Assembly: GCA_024279915.1 (NCBI GenBank)
Contig: JAJRRB010000005.1
Span: 1 to 56,584, forward strand
Length of the DNA stretch: 56,584 nucleotides
Origin: Deltaproteobacteria bacterium
GTDB taxonomy: Bacteria > Desulfobacterota > Desulfuromonadia > Desulfuromonadales > BM103
Direction: 5' to 3'
Below the pieces are notes generated by a model, which was given only the letters and a program-made list of their open reading frames with translations, made no database searches and was not told the DNA's origin. Shown one piece after another: positions 10,068 through 17,641 of the stretch. The stretch's first letter is position 1; every line of letters starts with the position of its first letter. A program made the position numbers and the translations under genes.

Positions 10068-11360
10068 ATGGAATGTCACATTGAAATATATCTTGACGGC
10101 CAGTGGCAAACCGCAGCGACGTTTGAGCCTGACCCTCAGACTCTGGACAGAGGAGTTGAGGGCGGATGTCGCCTGGAATACGATACTGACTATGCGGTTG
10201 AAAACCTCGGCAACCATAACGCGGAACTCATTCCTGGCCTGACTGTTGGCTTCGAGCTGGTCCGCTATGAAGATTGGCCGCCATTCCTGGTTGATCTTTT
10301 GCCGGCCGGCGCTGGCAGACGTGCTTGGCTCAAGCGAATGCAGGTTGAAAACGATGGGCCGCAGATAGAATGGCACTTGTTGGTTAAGGGAGCAGGCAAC
10401 CCACCAGGCAATCTACGAATTGCTGAGGCAGCTCTTGAGCCGCCGCCAGAGCAATTCAAAATTGGCTTTCCCCGCCAGGACATCATTGAGCAACAAGAAG
10501 ATTTCATTGAATATGCTGAGGAACGCGGAGCATATGTTGCGGGCGCATCTAGCGTGCAAGGTGAAGCACCGAAGTACCTGCTTGCCGAGGATCACAATGG
10601 CATGTTCCATGCGGAGGGAGCGTTGCCAGACGACAGGATAAAACAATTTTGGCTAGTCAAATTCCCTCGCGGACGACGCACTGAGGAGCGAAACCATCAG
10701 GTGCTTCGCAATGAAGCCCCCTACCTCGAGGTTGCCAGGAAGTTCGGTGTCCTTGTAGGAGCGCCTCTAGTTTACGCAGCCGGGGCCTTGTTTGTTCCAC
10801 GCTTTGACCGTGAAATAGTTGATGGCCACGTTAACCGAATGGGCATGCATAGCTTGTATGCTATTGCAGGGATTCCTGGGTATGGGGCAGCCGTTCGCCA
10901 TGACGTCTACTGTCGAGCTCTTGCTCAAGTCGTGACCGACCCTGCTCGTGAAATCCGCGAGTACATCCTGCGGGACATATTGAATTTGGCTCTTCGCAAT
11001 ACCGATAACCACGGGCGCAATACTGCAATTTCGAGGAATAGAGATCAGGTGACCATTTCCCCGTTATTCGATTTTGCTCCTATGTTTCTGGACCCCGAAG
11101 GTATAGGGCGAGTCAGCCGATGGGATGATGAGCGCCCCGGGGGCCAACCGGAATGGGCAGCCATTTGCGAAAAGCTGCAAGACATCATGGATCCAACAGA
11201 AACCAGGGCTTGGCTAGCAGGTGTGGGGGGGCAGGTTGCAAAGCTACCCGAAACCATGCAGGCCTGTCAGGTTGATGATGACATCATTAAGAAGCTAACC
11301 CAGCGGATAAATGATGTTGCCCTGGGACTTAATGAAGCAAAGCCAAAGGCGATCGCATAG
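10068..11360 (+). CDS. HipA-family serine/threonine kinase toxin
   Basis: Product of about 430 residues with the HipA-like kinase fold. Visible signatures: a Gly/Ser loop GASSVQGEAPK (about 158-168), a basic segment KFPRGRR, the catalytic NTDNHGRNTAI (about 311-321; Asp and Asn ligands) and the metal-binding ISPLFDFAPM. HipA kinases phosphorylate aminoacyl-tRNA synthetases or related targets and stop growth. Unusually the toxin gene comes first and the XRE gene second. GTG 10059 is an alternative start; neither start has a clear ribosome site, and the fourth palindrome overlaps both. The partner gene starts 9 nt downstream. Confidence 0.85.
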   Translation: MECHIEIYLDGQWQTAATFEPDPQTLDRGVEGGCRLEYDTDYAVENLGNHNAELIPGLTVGFELVRYEDWPPFLVDLLPAGAGRRAWLKRMQVENDGPQIEWHLLVKGAGNPPGNLRIAEAALEPPPEQFKIGFPRQDIIEQQEDFIEYAEERGAYVAGASSVQGEAPKYLLAEDHNGMFHAEGALPDDRIKQFWLVKFPRGRRTEERNHQVLRNEAPYLEVARKFGVLVGAPLVYAAGALFVPRFDREIVDGHVNRMGMHSLYAIAGIPGYGAAVRHDVYCRALAQVVTDPAREIREYILRDILNLALRNTDNHGRNTAISRNRDQVTISPLFDFAPMFLDPEGIGRVSRWDDERPGGQPEWAAICEKLQDIMDPTETRAWLAGVGGQVAKLPETMQACQVDDDIIKKLTQRINDVALGLNEAKPKAIA

Positions 11361-11369
11361 GAGAGCGTA

Positions 11370-11663
11370 ATGAAGCGACCAATGCCACCAGATACGGCAA
11401 AGATGAAAGAGGCTCTTTATCTGGACCTTGCCAGGGGCAGTATTGATATCCGGGAGGCAACTCGCCAAATGCGTAAAATTCTCGGAATGACCCAAAAAGA
11501 GTATGCTCAAAAAGTAGCTGCCATCTCCCCTCGAATCCTCTCCGAATTCGAGAATGGTTCAGGAAATCCGACCTTGGCCACCCTGGAAAAGATAGCATCA
11601 CCGTTTGGACTCCAGGTGACCTTTCTCCCCCCTGAGTCATGGCGTATCAATGTGACAGAATAA
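11370..11663 (+). CDS. XRE-family DNA-binding antitoxin/repressor
   Basis: A 97-residue protein with a helix-turn-helix of the XRE type (about residues 36-80: LGMTQKEYAQK, then SPRILSEFENG and PTLATLEKIASPFG). This is the HipB-like partner of the upstream kinase gene and the probable reader of the palindromes at 9914-10063. GGAGA stands 6 nt before its ATG. Both genes form one short operon. The N-terminal 30 residues are an extension not usual in HipB. Confidence 0.85.
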   Translation: MKRPMPPDTAKMKEALYLDLARGSIDIREATRQMRKILGMTQKEYAQKVAAISPRILSEFENGSGNPTLATLEKIASPFGLQVTFLPPESWRINVTE

Positions 11664-11718
11664 TGATTGATACTTTGAGCATTCCAGTGGGCGCAGTGGC
11701 CATAGCCTCCGCGCCTTT
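11664..11718. other. spacer between convergent genes
   Basis: Convergent end of the XRE gene and of the broken malic enzyme. No terminator hairpin is evident. Confidence 0.3.
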
Positions 11719-12424
11719 TCATCTCACACATCCTGGCTCAGAGAGGATAGACATCTCAGACGTCTGGTACTTCTGCAACCAGTCCTTAATTCGTTCCTCC
11801 AGAATGACCCGAAAAGCCCCCTCTTTCAGTTGTTCAATCCCAGTGTTTAATAACCCCTGATTCAAGAGCCGCGCGTTCTACTGCGGCGGTTACATCCTTG
11901 TGTACACTGGGATGAAGGATGGAGGGGACCAGTTCGTTTTCTTCAGCATGCTTGGCGATAACCTTGGCGGCAGCAATCTTCATCTTGTTGTTGATCCGGG
12001 TCGCCCGAACGTTCAGTGCGCCACGGAATAATCCAGGGAAGGCCAGAGCGTTGTTGACGCTCCTGCCGTCAGCGGCAAATGAAGCCCCCGCCTGTATGGC
12101 CTGATCCGGTGTGATCTCCGGTTTTGGATTGGAAAGGGCCAGGATGACGGATCCTTTTCGCACCATTTCTGGTGTGATCAGCCCAGGGCAGCCAGTGGTG
12201 GCGATGATGACATGAGCTTTCTTCAGCACATCATCTAAGGCTTCCCCTTTGCCGCCTGCAGCAACGAGTCGTGCGCAGGCCGTTTCGTCGAGGTCGGCAC
12301 CAATCACTGCTTTGACCCCGTAGGAAAGCAGTAGCTTGCTGGTCCCCATTCCTACCGCGCCCAGACCGACCATGCCGACCACAGATTTATTCAGCATCAG
12401 GCCGGAAAATCGATCCTGATCCAT
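11719..12424 (-). pseudogene. malic enzyme remnant (NAD-binding half, truncated and frameshifted)
   Basis: The reading frame from ATG 12424 gives the C-terminal NAD(P)-binding domain of malic enzyme: a Rossmann GLGAVGMGTSKLL (about 19-31), ALSNPKPEITPDQA and the SVNNALAFPGLFRGAL signature. The N-terminal catalytic domain that holds the malate-binding residues is absent, so it cannot decarboxylate malate. The frame stops at 11834, but removing one base of the T-run 11846-11848 (A-run on the coding strand) continues it as NTGIEQLKEGAFRVILEER to a stop at 11719. So the 5' half is lost and the 3' end is shifted. Its broken 5' side abuts tandem repeats that look like an insertion-sequence end. Confidence 0.8.
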
Positions 12425-12448
12425 TCTCTACCCCATTGATGGAGAATG

Positions 12449-12496
12449 CGGACAATTCATTTGTTACGAAACCGGACATTTCTATTTGTTGCTAAC
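12449..12496. repeat. two abutting 24-bp direct repeats, possible IS21-type end
   Basis: Copy one runs 12449-12472 and copy two 12473-12496. Both open with CGGACA and contain ATTTGTT, ending AAAC or TAAC; they differ by a few substitutions and one offset base. Serial repeats of this form are known at the ends of IS21-family elements. Position next to the truncated malic enzyme suggests that an element, now gone, removed the missing half. No transposase gene is nearby. Confidence 0.5.
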
Positions 12497-12572
12497 ATGG
12501 GAAAGCGCAAGGTTGTGCAACATAGAGCTAATTTTGCAAGGCAAAAGATATGAAAATATGAATAAGCAACTA

Positions 12573-12601
12573 TTGACATGTTGTCCTGTATGTCGCATAT
12601 T
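12573..12601 (+). promoter_or_regulatory. sigma-70 promoter candidate for the 39-residue membrane peptide
   Basis: TTGACA at 12573-12578 and CATATT at 12596-12601 with 17 bp between them. The -35 is a perfect match. The small gene starts 65 nt downstream of the -10. Confidence 0.6.
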
Positions 12602-12665
12602 GTTCTCGATCTGTTTGATAGCTTCGTTTGTAAGTTTTCCCCAGAATGAATCTCGGAGGTTCTGT

Positions 12666-12785
12666 ATGTTGAAGAAGTCTGTTGTAAATCGTTATCTCCT
12701 CTCTGCTGCGCGAACCCTTTACGTTCTTGCGACAGTCACTGCTGTTTTCGCTGCCTTGGCGCTATTGAATGTCGGTGGGCATTAA
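12666..12785 (+). CDS. 39-residue single-span membrane protein
   Basis: Short gene with its own promoter, a strong ribosome site (GGAGG 6 nt before ATG) and its own terminator directly behind, which together support expression. The peptide has a basic N-terminus (LKKSVVNRY) and one hydrophobic segment about residues 18-36, so it should sit in the inner membrane with the N-terminus inside. Function unknown. It lies just before the sigma-54 activator gene at 12924. Confidence 0.7.
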   Translation: MLKKSVVNRYLLSAARTLYVLATVTAVFAALALLNVGGH

Positions 12786-12817
12786 TCTGCTAAGCTTCGA
12801 AACATGATATCAATTTC

Positions 12818-12852
12818 AAGGGCGGCCAGAAAATGGCCGCCCTTATTGTTTT
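12818..12852 (+). terminator. intrinsic terminator
   Basis: Stem GGGCGGCC (12820-12827) and GGCCGCCC (12835-12842) around a 7-nt loop, then TTATTGTTTTG. The stem extends by AA/TT. It ends the small membrane-protein transcript. Confidence 0.9.
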
Positions 12853-12893
12853 GTTCGTATCTTTTGACCGTTGCCAGAAAACAGGATAAAATC

Positions 12894-12910
12894 GTGTAGA
12901 AAAACTACAC
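12894..12910. repeat. inverted repeat GTGTAG-N5-CTACAC before the activator gene
   Basis: A perfect 6-bp dyad with an AAAAA centre, 13 nt before the ATG at 12924 and next to its ribosome site GGGAG. It could be an operator or an RNA hairpin limiting translation. Confidence 0.5.
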
Positions 12911-12923
12911 AGGGAGAGTTTCT

Positions 12924-15725
12924 ATGAGTTTTCCGGTACGGGTCGAAGAGTATTTGCAGAGGATTAAGAGCTATGGCAAAGAGAATCTTGCTGATATTTT
13001 GCACGAAATCGGTGAAGTGGTTCCTCTGATTACAAACCAGTCGCGTTCTCGGCTCTACCTGGAGGATTTAACCGGTGGTATTCTGAACTGTGTATTGGCA
13101 ACCGGCCGTGCTCGGCAGGCGGTACGTAATCATGTCTTCTCCCTTACAGATGAGAATTACCTGGTCTCGAGAGTCTACATAGAGCAGCAGGATACCGAGT
13201 TTGCCGACCGGGAGAGTTTGTCGTCCACCGCCCGGCAGCTTGCCGAAGATTTTGGTCTGAAGGCTTCGACCCAGTTGCCGTTGGTGCACAAGGGACGGTC
13301 TATCGGAGTTCTCTGTGTTGACAGTTTGCGGACCGGCAACACGCTCACTGATGAGAATCGTCAGGAATTGCGTGATTTCCTGGGGCAGGTGGCGCCGATT
13401 CTCGATCAGGCAGGCAAATATCACCAACAGATTATCGTAGCGCGACGTATTGACGAATCGAAAAAGAAAGAAGCGGCTCGCACCATGGTGCGTTCTGCAG
13501 TGCGTCTGATCGACAAACTTTCCCTGGCGTCGGTGCTGGTGCCGTCACGCATTGGCGTTGAAGGTGAAGGGCAGGGCTTGCAGGTTCTGGCTTCTTACGC
13601 TCAGGAACGCGAGATACAGCGCCTCTATGAGGATGAAAAACTGATAGATCTGAGTTCCGGTAAGTCGTTACTGTCGCAATACATCAATGAAGACGGCGTG
13701 ATTGCTGATGAAACTTTGTTGCGCCCGCTTTATTTCCCCAGTCTCAAAGCACAGTCCCTGCAGAAGAGCTATCTCACTGACAAAATCGGTCTGACCTCCC
13801 TCTATGTGGTGCCACGTTACGATGGTCGTACCCGACGGATTACTTGTCTGGTCAACTATTTTACCCAGGAACCGTATCGCTTCAGTGATTTCGAACGAGG
13901 TCTGCTCGAAGCCCACGCCGAGATGGCAGAACGGGTGATTCAGGAGATTGGCGATGAGCATATGGAGATTCAGGTGCTTTCGGAAATTAACGATCTGCTT
14001 CAGGCAGGTTTCGAAGGAACTCAGCCTTTCCTGAACCGAGTGCTTGCCAAAGCCACGGAACTGATTGGTGCCGACACCGGTAGCATTGCGCTGGTTCAGG
14101 AACGCGATGGTGATGCCTGGCTGATTGTCGAGGAACAAGATGGCACTTTGATTGGTGCCAAGAGTAAACAGTGGTTGAAGAAAAACATTCCTCTGATGCC
14201 TGTCGGTGGCTCTGAACTACCGCTTGAAGAACGCAGTCTGACCGGATATGTCGCATCTTCACGGCAGCCAATGATTGTTGATGATGCTTATCGGGAGCAG
14301 CCTGGAGGGACTTTTTATCGGCAAGTGACACGGGAGATCCGTAGCGAAATTGCTGTGCCGGTGACAGTTGGAGAACAGGTTCTGGCTGTGGTCTGTTTGA
14401 GTAGTTTGACTTCGCACTACTTTACCTATGAGCATCAGCGTATTTTGCAGATTATTGTGCAGATGATTGCTCGTCACCTTGCTGGTCTGTTGCAGATTGA
14501 GCGACTGACAAGCGAGGTGCAGCGCCTGAAGACCGATGTTACTTACCGTGACCCAAAAGTATCATCATATCGTCTCGGCAATATCATCGGTAACTCAAGT
14601 AAAGCGGAAGAACTTGTCTCGACCATAGAAACTCTGGCTCCACCTCTGTTCCGCCGTATTCTCATGTGGCAGCAGGCCGATCCGCGTGAAGCCTCGCTGG
14701 GCCTGCCGACCGTGCTGATTACCGGCGATACCGGCAGCGGCAAGGAATTTCTCTTTAACAATATCTATACCCGTCTCAATGAGATGTATCGAGCTCGTCC
14801 TGGTGTGGTGGGGGAGTTGCCGGTCACCAAGACCAACATCGCTGCCTACAGTGGCGAACTGACTTACTCGGAACTCTTTGGGCACAAGCGCGGGGCGTTT
14901 ACCGGAGCTCACGTAGACCGGCACGGCATAATCGAAGAAGCCAGCGGCGGTGTGGTTTTTTTGGATGAGATCGGCGACGCTGATCCAAAGACCCAGGTTC
15001 AGTTGCTGCGTTTCCTTGATAATGGCGGTTTTGTCCGCCTTGGCGAAAATCAGACCCGCTTTGCCCGGGTGCTTCTGGTGGCTGCCACAAACCAGGATAT
15101 ACCACGCCTGATTGCCGAAGGTCGTTTTCGTGCCGATCTCTATCACCGGTTGTCGGAATTGACCATTGTCGTGCCGTCACTCAATCAACGACGGGAGGAT
15201 ATCCCTGATCTGGCCGTTCACTTCCTCGGTCAGCTCTACCGGGTCTATCGCCTGGCCGATGAGCCTGTTGACCGGGTTCCTGTGATTAGTCCTGAGGCTC
15301 AAATGCTCCTTACCCGGCATGACTATACGGGCAATATCCGTGAATTGCGTTCGATTCTGTTGCGTGCTCTGCTCTTCAGGCAGGGTTCATCAATCTCGGC
15401 TGATGATGTTCGGCGGGCTCTGGCTTCAGGGCAGCAGCCAACAGTTTCTGAGGCAGGGGAGCGAGACCCATTGCGGCTTATTCAGGCCGCCCTGCAAGCG
15501 GGACAAGGTGATTTCTGGAGTTTGGTGCACAAGCCGTTTACCGACAACCAGTTGACGCGCGATACGGTTCGGGCATTGGTTGAAGAAACCCGCCGCGCTG
15601 GCGCCAGGAACATGCTGGATATTGCTTTTTCCCTCAAGGCTTGTGATCCACACAGCAAGGATGAAGCTGAGCAGCGCAGCTTCTATAAATTCAAAAACTT
15701 CCTCTACAAGACAGTGAAGATTTAA
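12924..15725 (+). CDS. GAF-domain sigma-54-dependent transcriptional activator
   Basis: A 933-residue bacterial enhancer-binding protein. The first 520 residues contain GAF-like sensor modules (about 25-165 and 350-520). The AAA+ domain follows: Walker A ITGDTGSGKEF (about 599), the sigma-54 contact loop GAFTGA (about 658), Walker B GGVVFLDEIGD and a sensor segment AATNQDIPRL. Between Walker A and GAFTGA there is more sequence than usual. The last 110 residues show no recognisable Fis-type helix-turn-helix, so DNA binding may be lost or of another type. GGGAG is 7 nt before the ATG. Probably a regulator of this electron-transfer neighbourhood; the target is not shown by sequence. Confidence 0.88.
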   Translation: MSFPVRVEEYLQRIKSYGKENLADILHEIGEVVPLITNQSRSRLYLEDLTGGILNCVLATGRARQAVRNHVFSLTDENYLVSRVYIEQQDTEFADRESLSSTARQLAEDFGLKASTQLPLVHKGRSIGVLCVDSLRTGNTLTDENRQELRDFLGQVAPILDQAGKYHQQIIVARRIDESKKKEAARTMVRSAVRLIDKLSLASVLVPSRIGVEGEGQGLQVLASYAQEREIQRLYEDEKLIDLSSGKSLLSQYINEDGVIADETLLRPLYFPSLKAQSLQKSYLTDKIGLTSLYVVPRYDGRTRRITCLVNYFTQEPYRFSDFERGLLEAHAEMAERVIQEIGDEHMEIQVLSEINDLLQAGFEGTQPFLNRVLAKATELIGADTGSIALVQERDGDAWLIVEEQDGTLIGAKSKQWLKKNIPLMPVGGSELPLEERSLTGYVASSRQPMIVDDAYREQPGGTFYRQVTREIRSEIAVPVTVGEQVLAVVCLSSLTSHYFTYEHQRILQIIVQMIARHLAGLLQIERLTSEVQRLKTDVTYRDPKVSSYRLGNIIGNSSKAEELVSTIETLAPPLFRRILMWQQADPREASLGLPTVLITGDTGSGKEFLFNNIYTRLNEMYRARPGVVGELPVTKTNIAAYSGELTYSELFGHKRGAFTGAHVDRHGIIEEASGGVVFLDEIGDADPKTQVQLLRFLDNGGFVRLGENQTRFARVLLVAATNQDIPRLIAEGRFRADLYHRLSELTIVVPSLNQRREDIPDLAVHFLGQLYRVYRLADEPVDRVPVISPEAQMLLTRHDYTGNIRELRSILLRALLFRQGSSISADDVRRALASGQQPTVSEAGERDPLRLIQAALQAGQGDFWSLVHKPFTDNQLTRDTVRALVEETRRAGARNMLDIAFSLKACDPHSKDEAEQRSFYKFKNFLYKTVKI

Positions 15726-15765
15726 GTCCTGTGAGCTCCTGGCGGGCAGGCCACAAGCGCAAAAC

Positions 15766-15793
15766 TTGACATAACGTCCATTTTGTTTATATT
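15766..15793 (+). promoter_or_regulatory. sigma-70 promoter upstream of the riboswitch
   Basis: TTGACA (15766-15771) and TATATT (15788-15793) with a 16-bp spacer, matching consensus 6/6 and 5/6. A start near 15800 would place the riboswitch aptamer about 23 nt into the transcript. Confidence 0.75.
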
Positions 15794-15822
15794 GGTGCAT
15801 AATAATTAACTTATATTAAGCT

Positions 15823-15900
15823 CCTGATAAGGCCGACCCTTTCGTGAGAAAGGGAACGGAAAGCCGCGGGTCTTACGATTAAGACAGCCGGGTTGCCAGG
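15823..15900 (+). ncRNA. GEMM-I cyclic-dinucleotide riboswitch aptamer
   Basis: Shows the GEMM-I layout. A closing stem pairs CCTG (15823-15826) with CAGG (15897-15900). The first hairpin CCCTTTC-GTGA-GAAAGGG has a GNRA loop; the linker AACGGAAAGCC corresponds to the family ACGCAAAGCC; the second hairpin pairs GTCTTA with TAAGAC and is followed by the hallmark GCCGGGTTGCC. GEMM-I RNAs bind c-di-GMP; a Geobacter subgroup binds 3',3'-cGAMP instead. The usual GGCAAACC strand reads GGCCGACC here, so ligand choice is uncertain. A terminator follows, then a sensor kinase gene. Confidence 0.85.
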
Positions 15901-15914
15901 TTGAATTCGGGTGT

Positions 15915-15945
15915 GCCGGATTCCTACCTAAGCATCCGGTTTTTT
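15915..15945 (+). terminator. terminator in the riboswitch expression platform
   Basis: CCGGAT (15916-15921) pairs with ATCCGG (15934-15939), followed by six T. It sits 15 nt after the aptamer and before the kinase start, so it is the natural on/off element. Whether ligand favours or prevents it needs folding analysis. Confidence 0.8.
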
Positions 15946-15967
15946 GTTGTTATTTGGATCTGTTGTT

Positions 15968-17611
15968 ATGACGTTATTCCGGGCGCTTAATCAAAGTCTG
16001 ATCAGCAAATTCACCTTCAGCACCGGTGTAGTGCTCTTAATCACGATCTCACTCTTTGCCTCTTTCAATATCAGTACACTTAAAGAAATATTTTTACAGG
16101 ATGCCAAGGATGACATTGAAACTGTCAGTGAAATAATCCTGCATACGACTCACTTTCAGATGTTGGAAGACAATCGTCTGCGAGTCTACGAGATGATGCA
16201 GGAAGTTTGTTCCCATGAAAAAATAGATCGGATCCGACTCTTTAGCACGGCAGGACATGTGCATTTTTCTACCTGTGAAGAAGAAATTGGCAAAGGTCTT
16301 GAGGAAGTCAACGTACCCTGTGAAAAGTGCAATTCTGACAAGTTTATGGTTGATCGTCATCCTCTAGAAGATAGCAGTAGAATTTTCAATAACGTTGATG
16401 GAGACAAGATCCTCAGTGTCACCACAGCAATTTACAATAGGCCAAGCTGCAATACTGCGGCCTGTCATGTACATTCGGCAGATGTCAAGATTCTGGGTTT
16501 TCTTGAGGTGCAGGGCTCTTTGGCCAAGATCGGTGTTCAGGCGAGCAGTTACCGCGATAGTATTGCGGCCTTTGGCGTGATTCTGCTGCTGCTGGTTATC
16601 TTTTGCCTGAGCTGGATGACGCAAAGCCTGGTTATTCATCCGGTACACAATCTTTTGCTGCATGCCAACAAGGTCTCAAATATGGAACTTGACAGTCAAC
16701 TGGAGTTGAAGTCAAACGATGAGATTGGCGAGCTCTCTGAGGCGTTTAACGGCATGACGGTAAAGCTGAAACAGGCGCGCGACGAATACCGTGAGTTAAC
16801 CGAAACCCTGGAGGCGAAAGTTATTGAGCGAACTGAGGAAATTGCTCACGTCAGCGATCAATTGGTGCGCTCTGAGAAGCTGGCATCACTCGGCCAACTT
16901 GTTGCCGGTATTGCGCATGAAATAAACAATCCACTGGCCGGTATTCTGATTTTTGCCAATATTTTTGCTGAAGACCAAAGGCTCGACAAGGGTCAGCGTA
17001 AAGATGCTCTGACGATTGTCCATGAAACCAACCGTTGTGCTGATATTGTCAAACGTTTGCTTGATTTTTCCCGGACCTCGATTCCTGACAAGCAGCTTAA
17101 GTCGTTGTAGACAATTATGGAGAGCACACTGGCTCTGGTAATCCACCATGCGAATGTTAATGATGTCGAAATTGTGCGCCACTACGGAGTCAATCTGCCG
17201 GATATTGAAATTGATCCAACCCAGATCGAGCAGGTTTTCATAAATTTACTGGTGAATGCCTGCCACGCGATGCCGATGGGAGGGCGTATGACTATTGTTA
17301 TGCGCATGGACCTGGAACGCGATCTGATTGTTACGACAATTGAAGATACTGGACATGGGATTTCCGAAGATAACCTGAGCCGCATCTTTGACCCATTTTT
17401 CACGACCAAGAATCAGGAGTTGAACGGGGTTGCCGGGACTGGTTTGGGGCTGTCTGTGTCCTATGGCATCATTGAGAATCATGGTGGACAGATCACAGTG
17501 CAAAGTGCTGTTGGACAGGGCACGGTGTTTACAGTTGAGCTGCCAATCGTCTCATTGATGAGTACTGCAGATGGTCAGCCATCTTCTGAAGATAATATAT
17601 CGACGGTATAG
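15968..17611 (+). pseudogene. membrane sensor histidine kinase interrupted by an in-frame TAG
   Basis: Order: membrane segment about residues 16-36, periplasmic domain to about 195 with CEKCN and the CX4CH motif CNTAACH, second membrane segment, HAMP about 220-275, dimerisation domain with [14 protein letters not shown] (phospho-His about 317), then TAG at 17108-17110 (codon 381). The same frame continues as TIMESTLALVIHHANVND and gives a full ATPase domain with NLLVNACHAMP, DTGHGI and GTGLGLS. Read through, it is a normal kinase of 547 residues; as written it splits into two parts. A fragment starting at ATG 17117 would lack the histidine. A response regulator gene follows by 30 nt. Start ATG 15968 has only a weak ribosome site. 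Confidence 0.85.
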
Positions 17612-17641
17612 CTCCCTGTAGCGAGTCACCAAGAGGATGTT

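Noticed and set aside
12486-12665. Long N-terminal extension of the 39-residue membrane protein
   Set aside because: It would run through the promoter at 12573-12601 and lacks a ribosome site, while ATG 12666 has a strong one.
17108-17110. Pyrrolysine or other recoding of TAG
   Set aside because: Other genes here end in TAG as a normal stop (for example near 9783 and 19063), and no pyl genes or methylamine enzymes are present.
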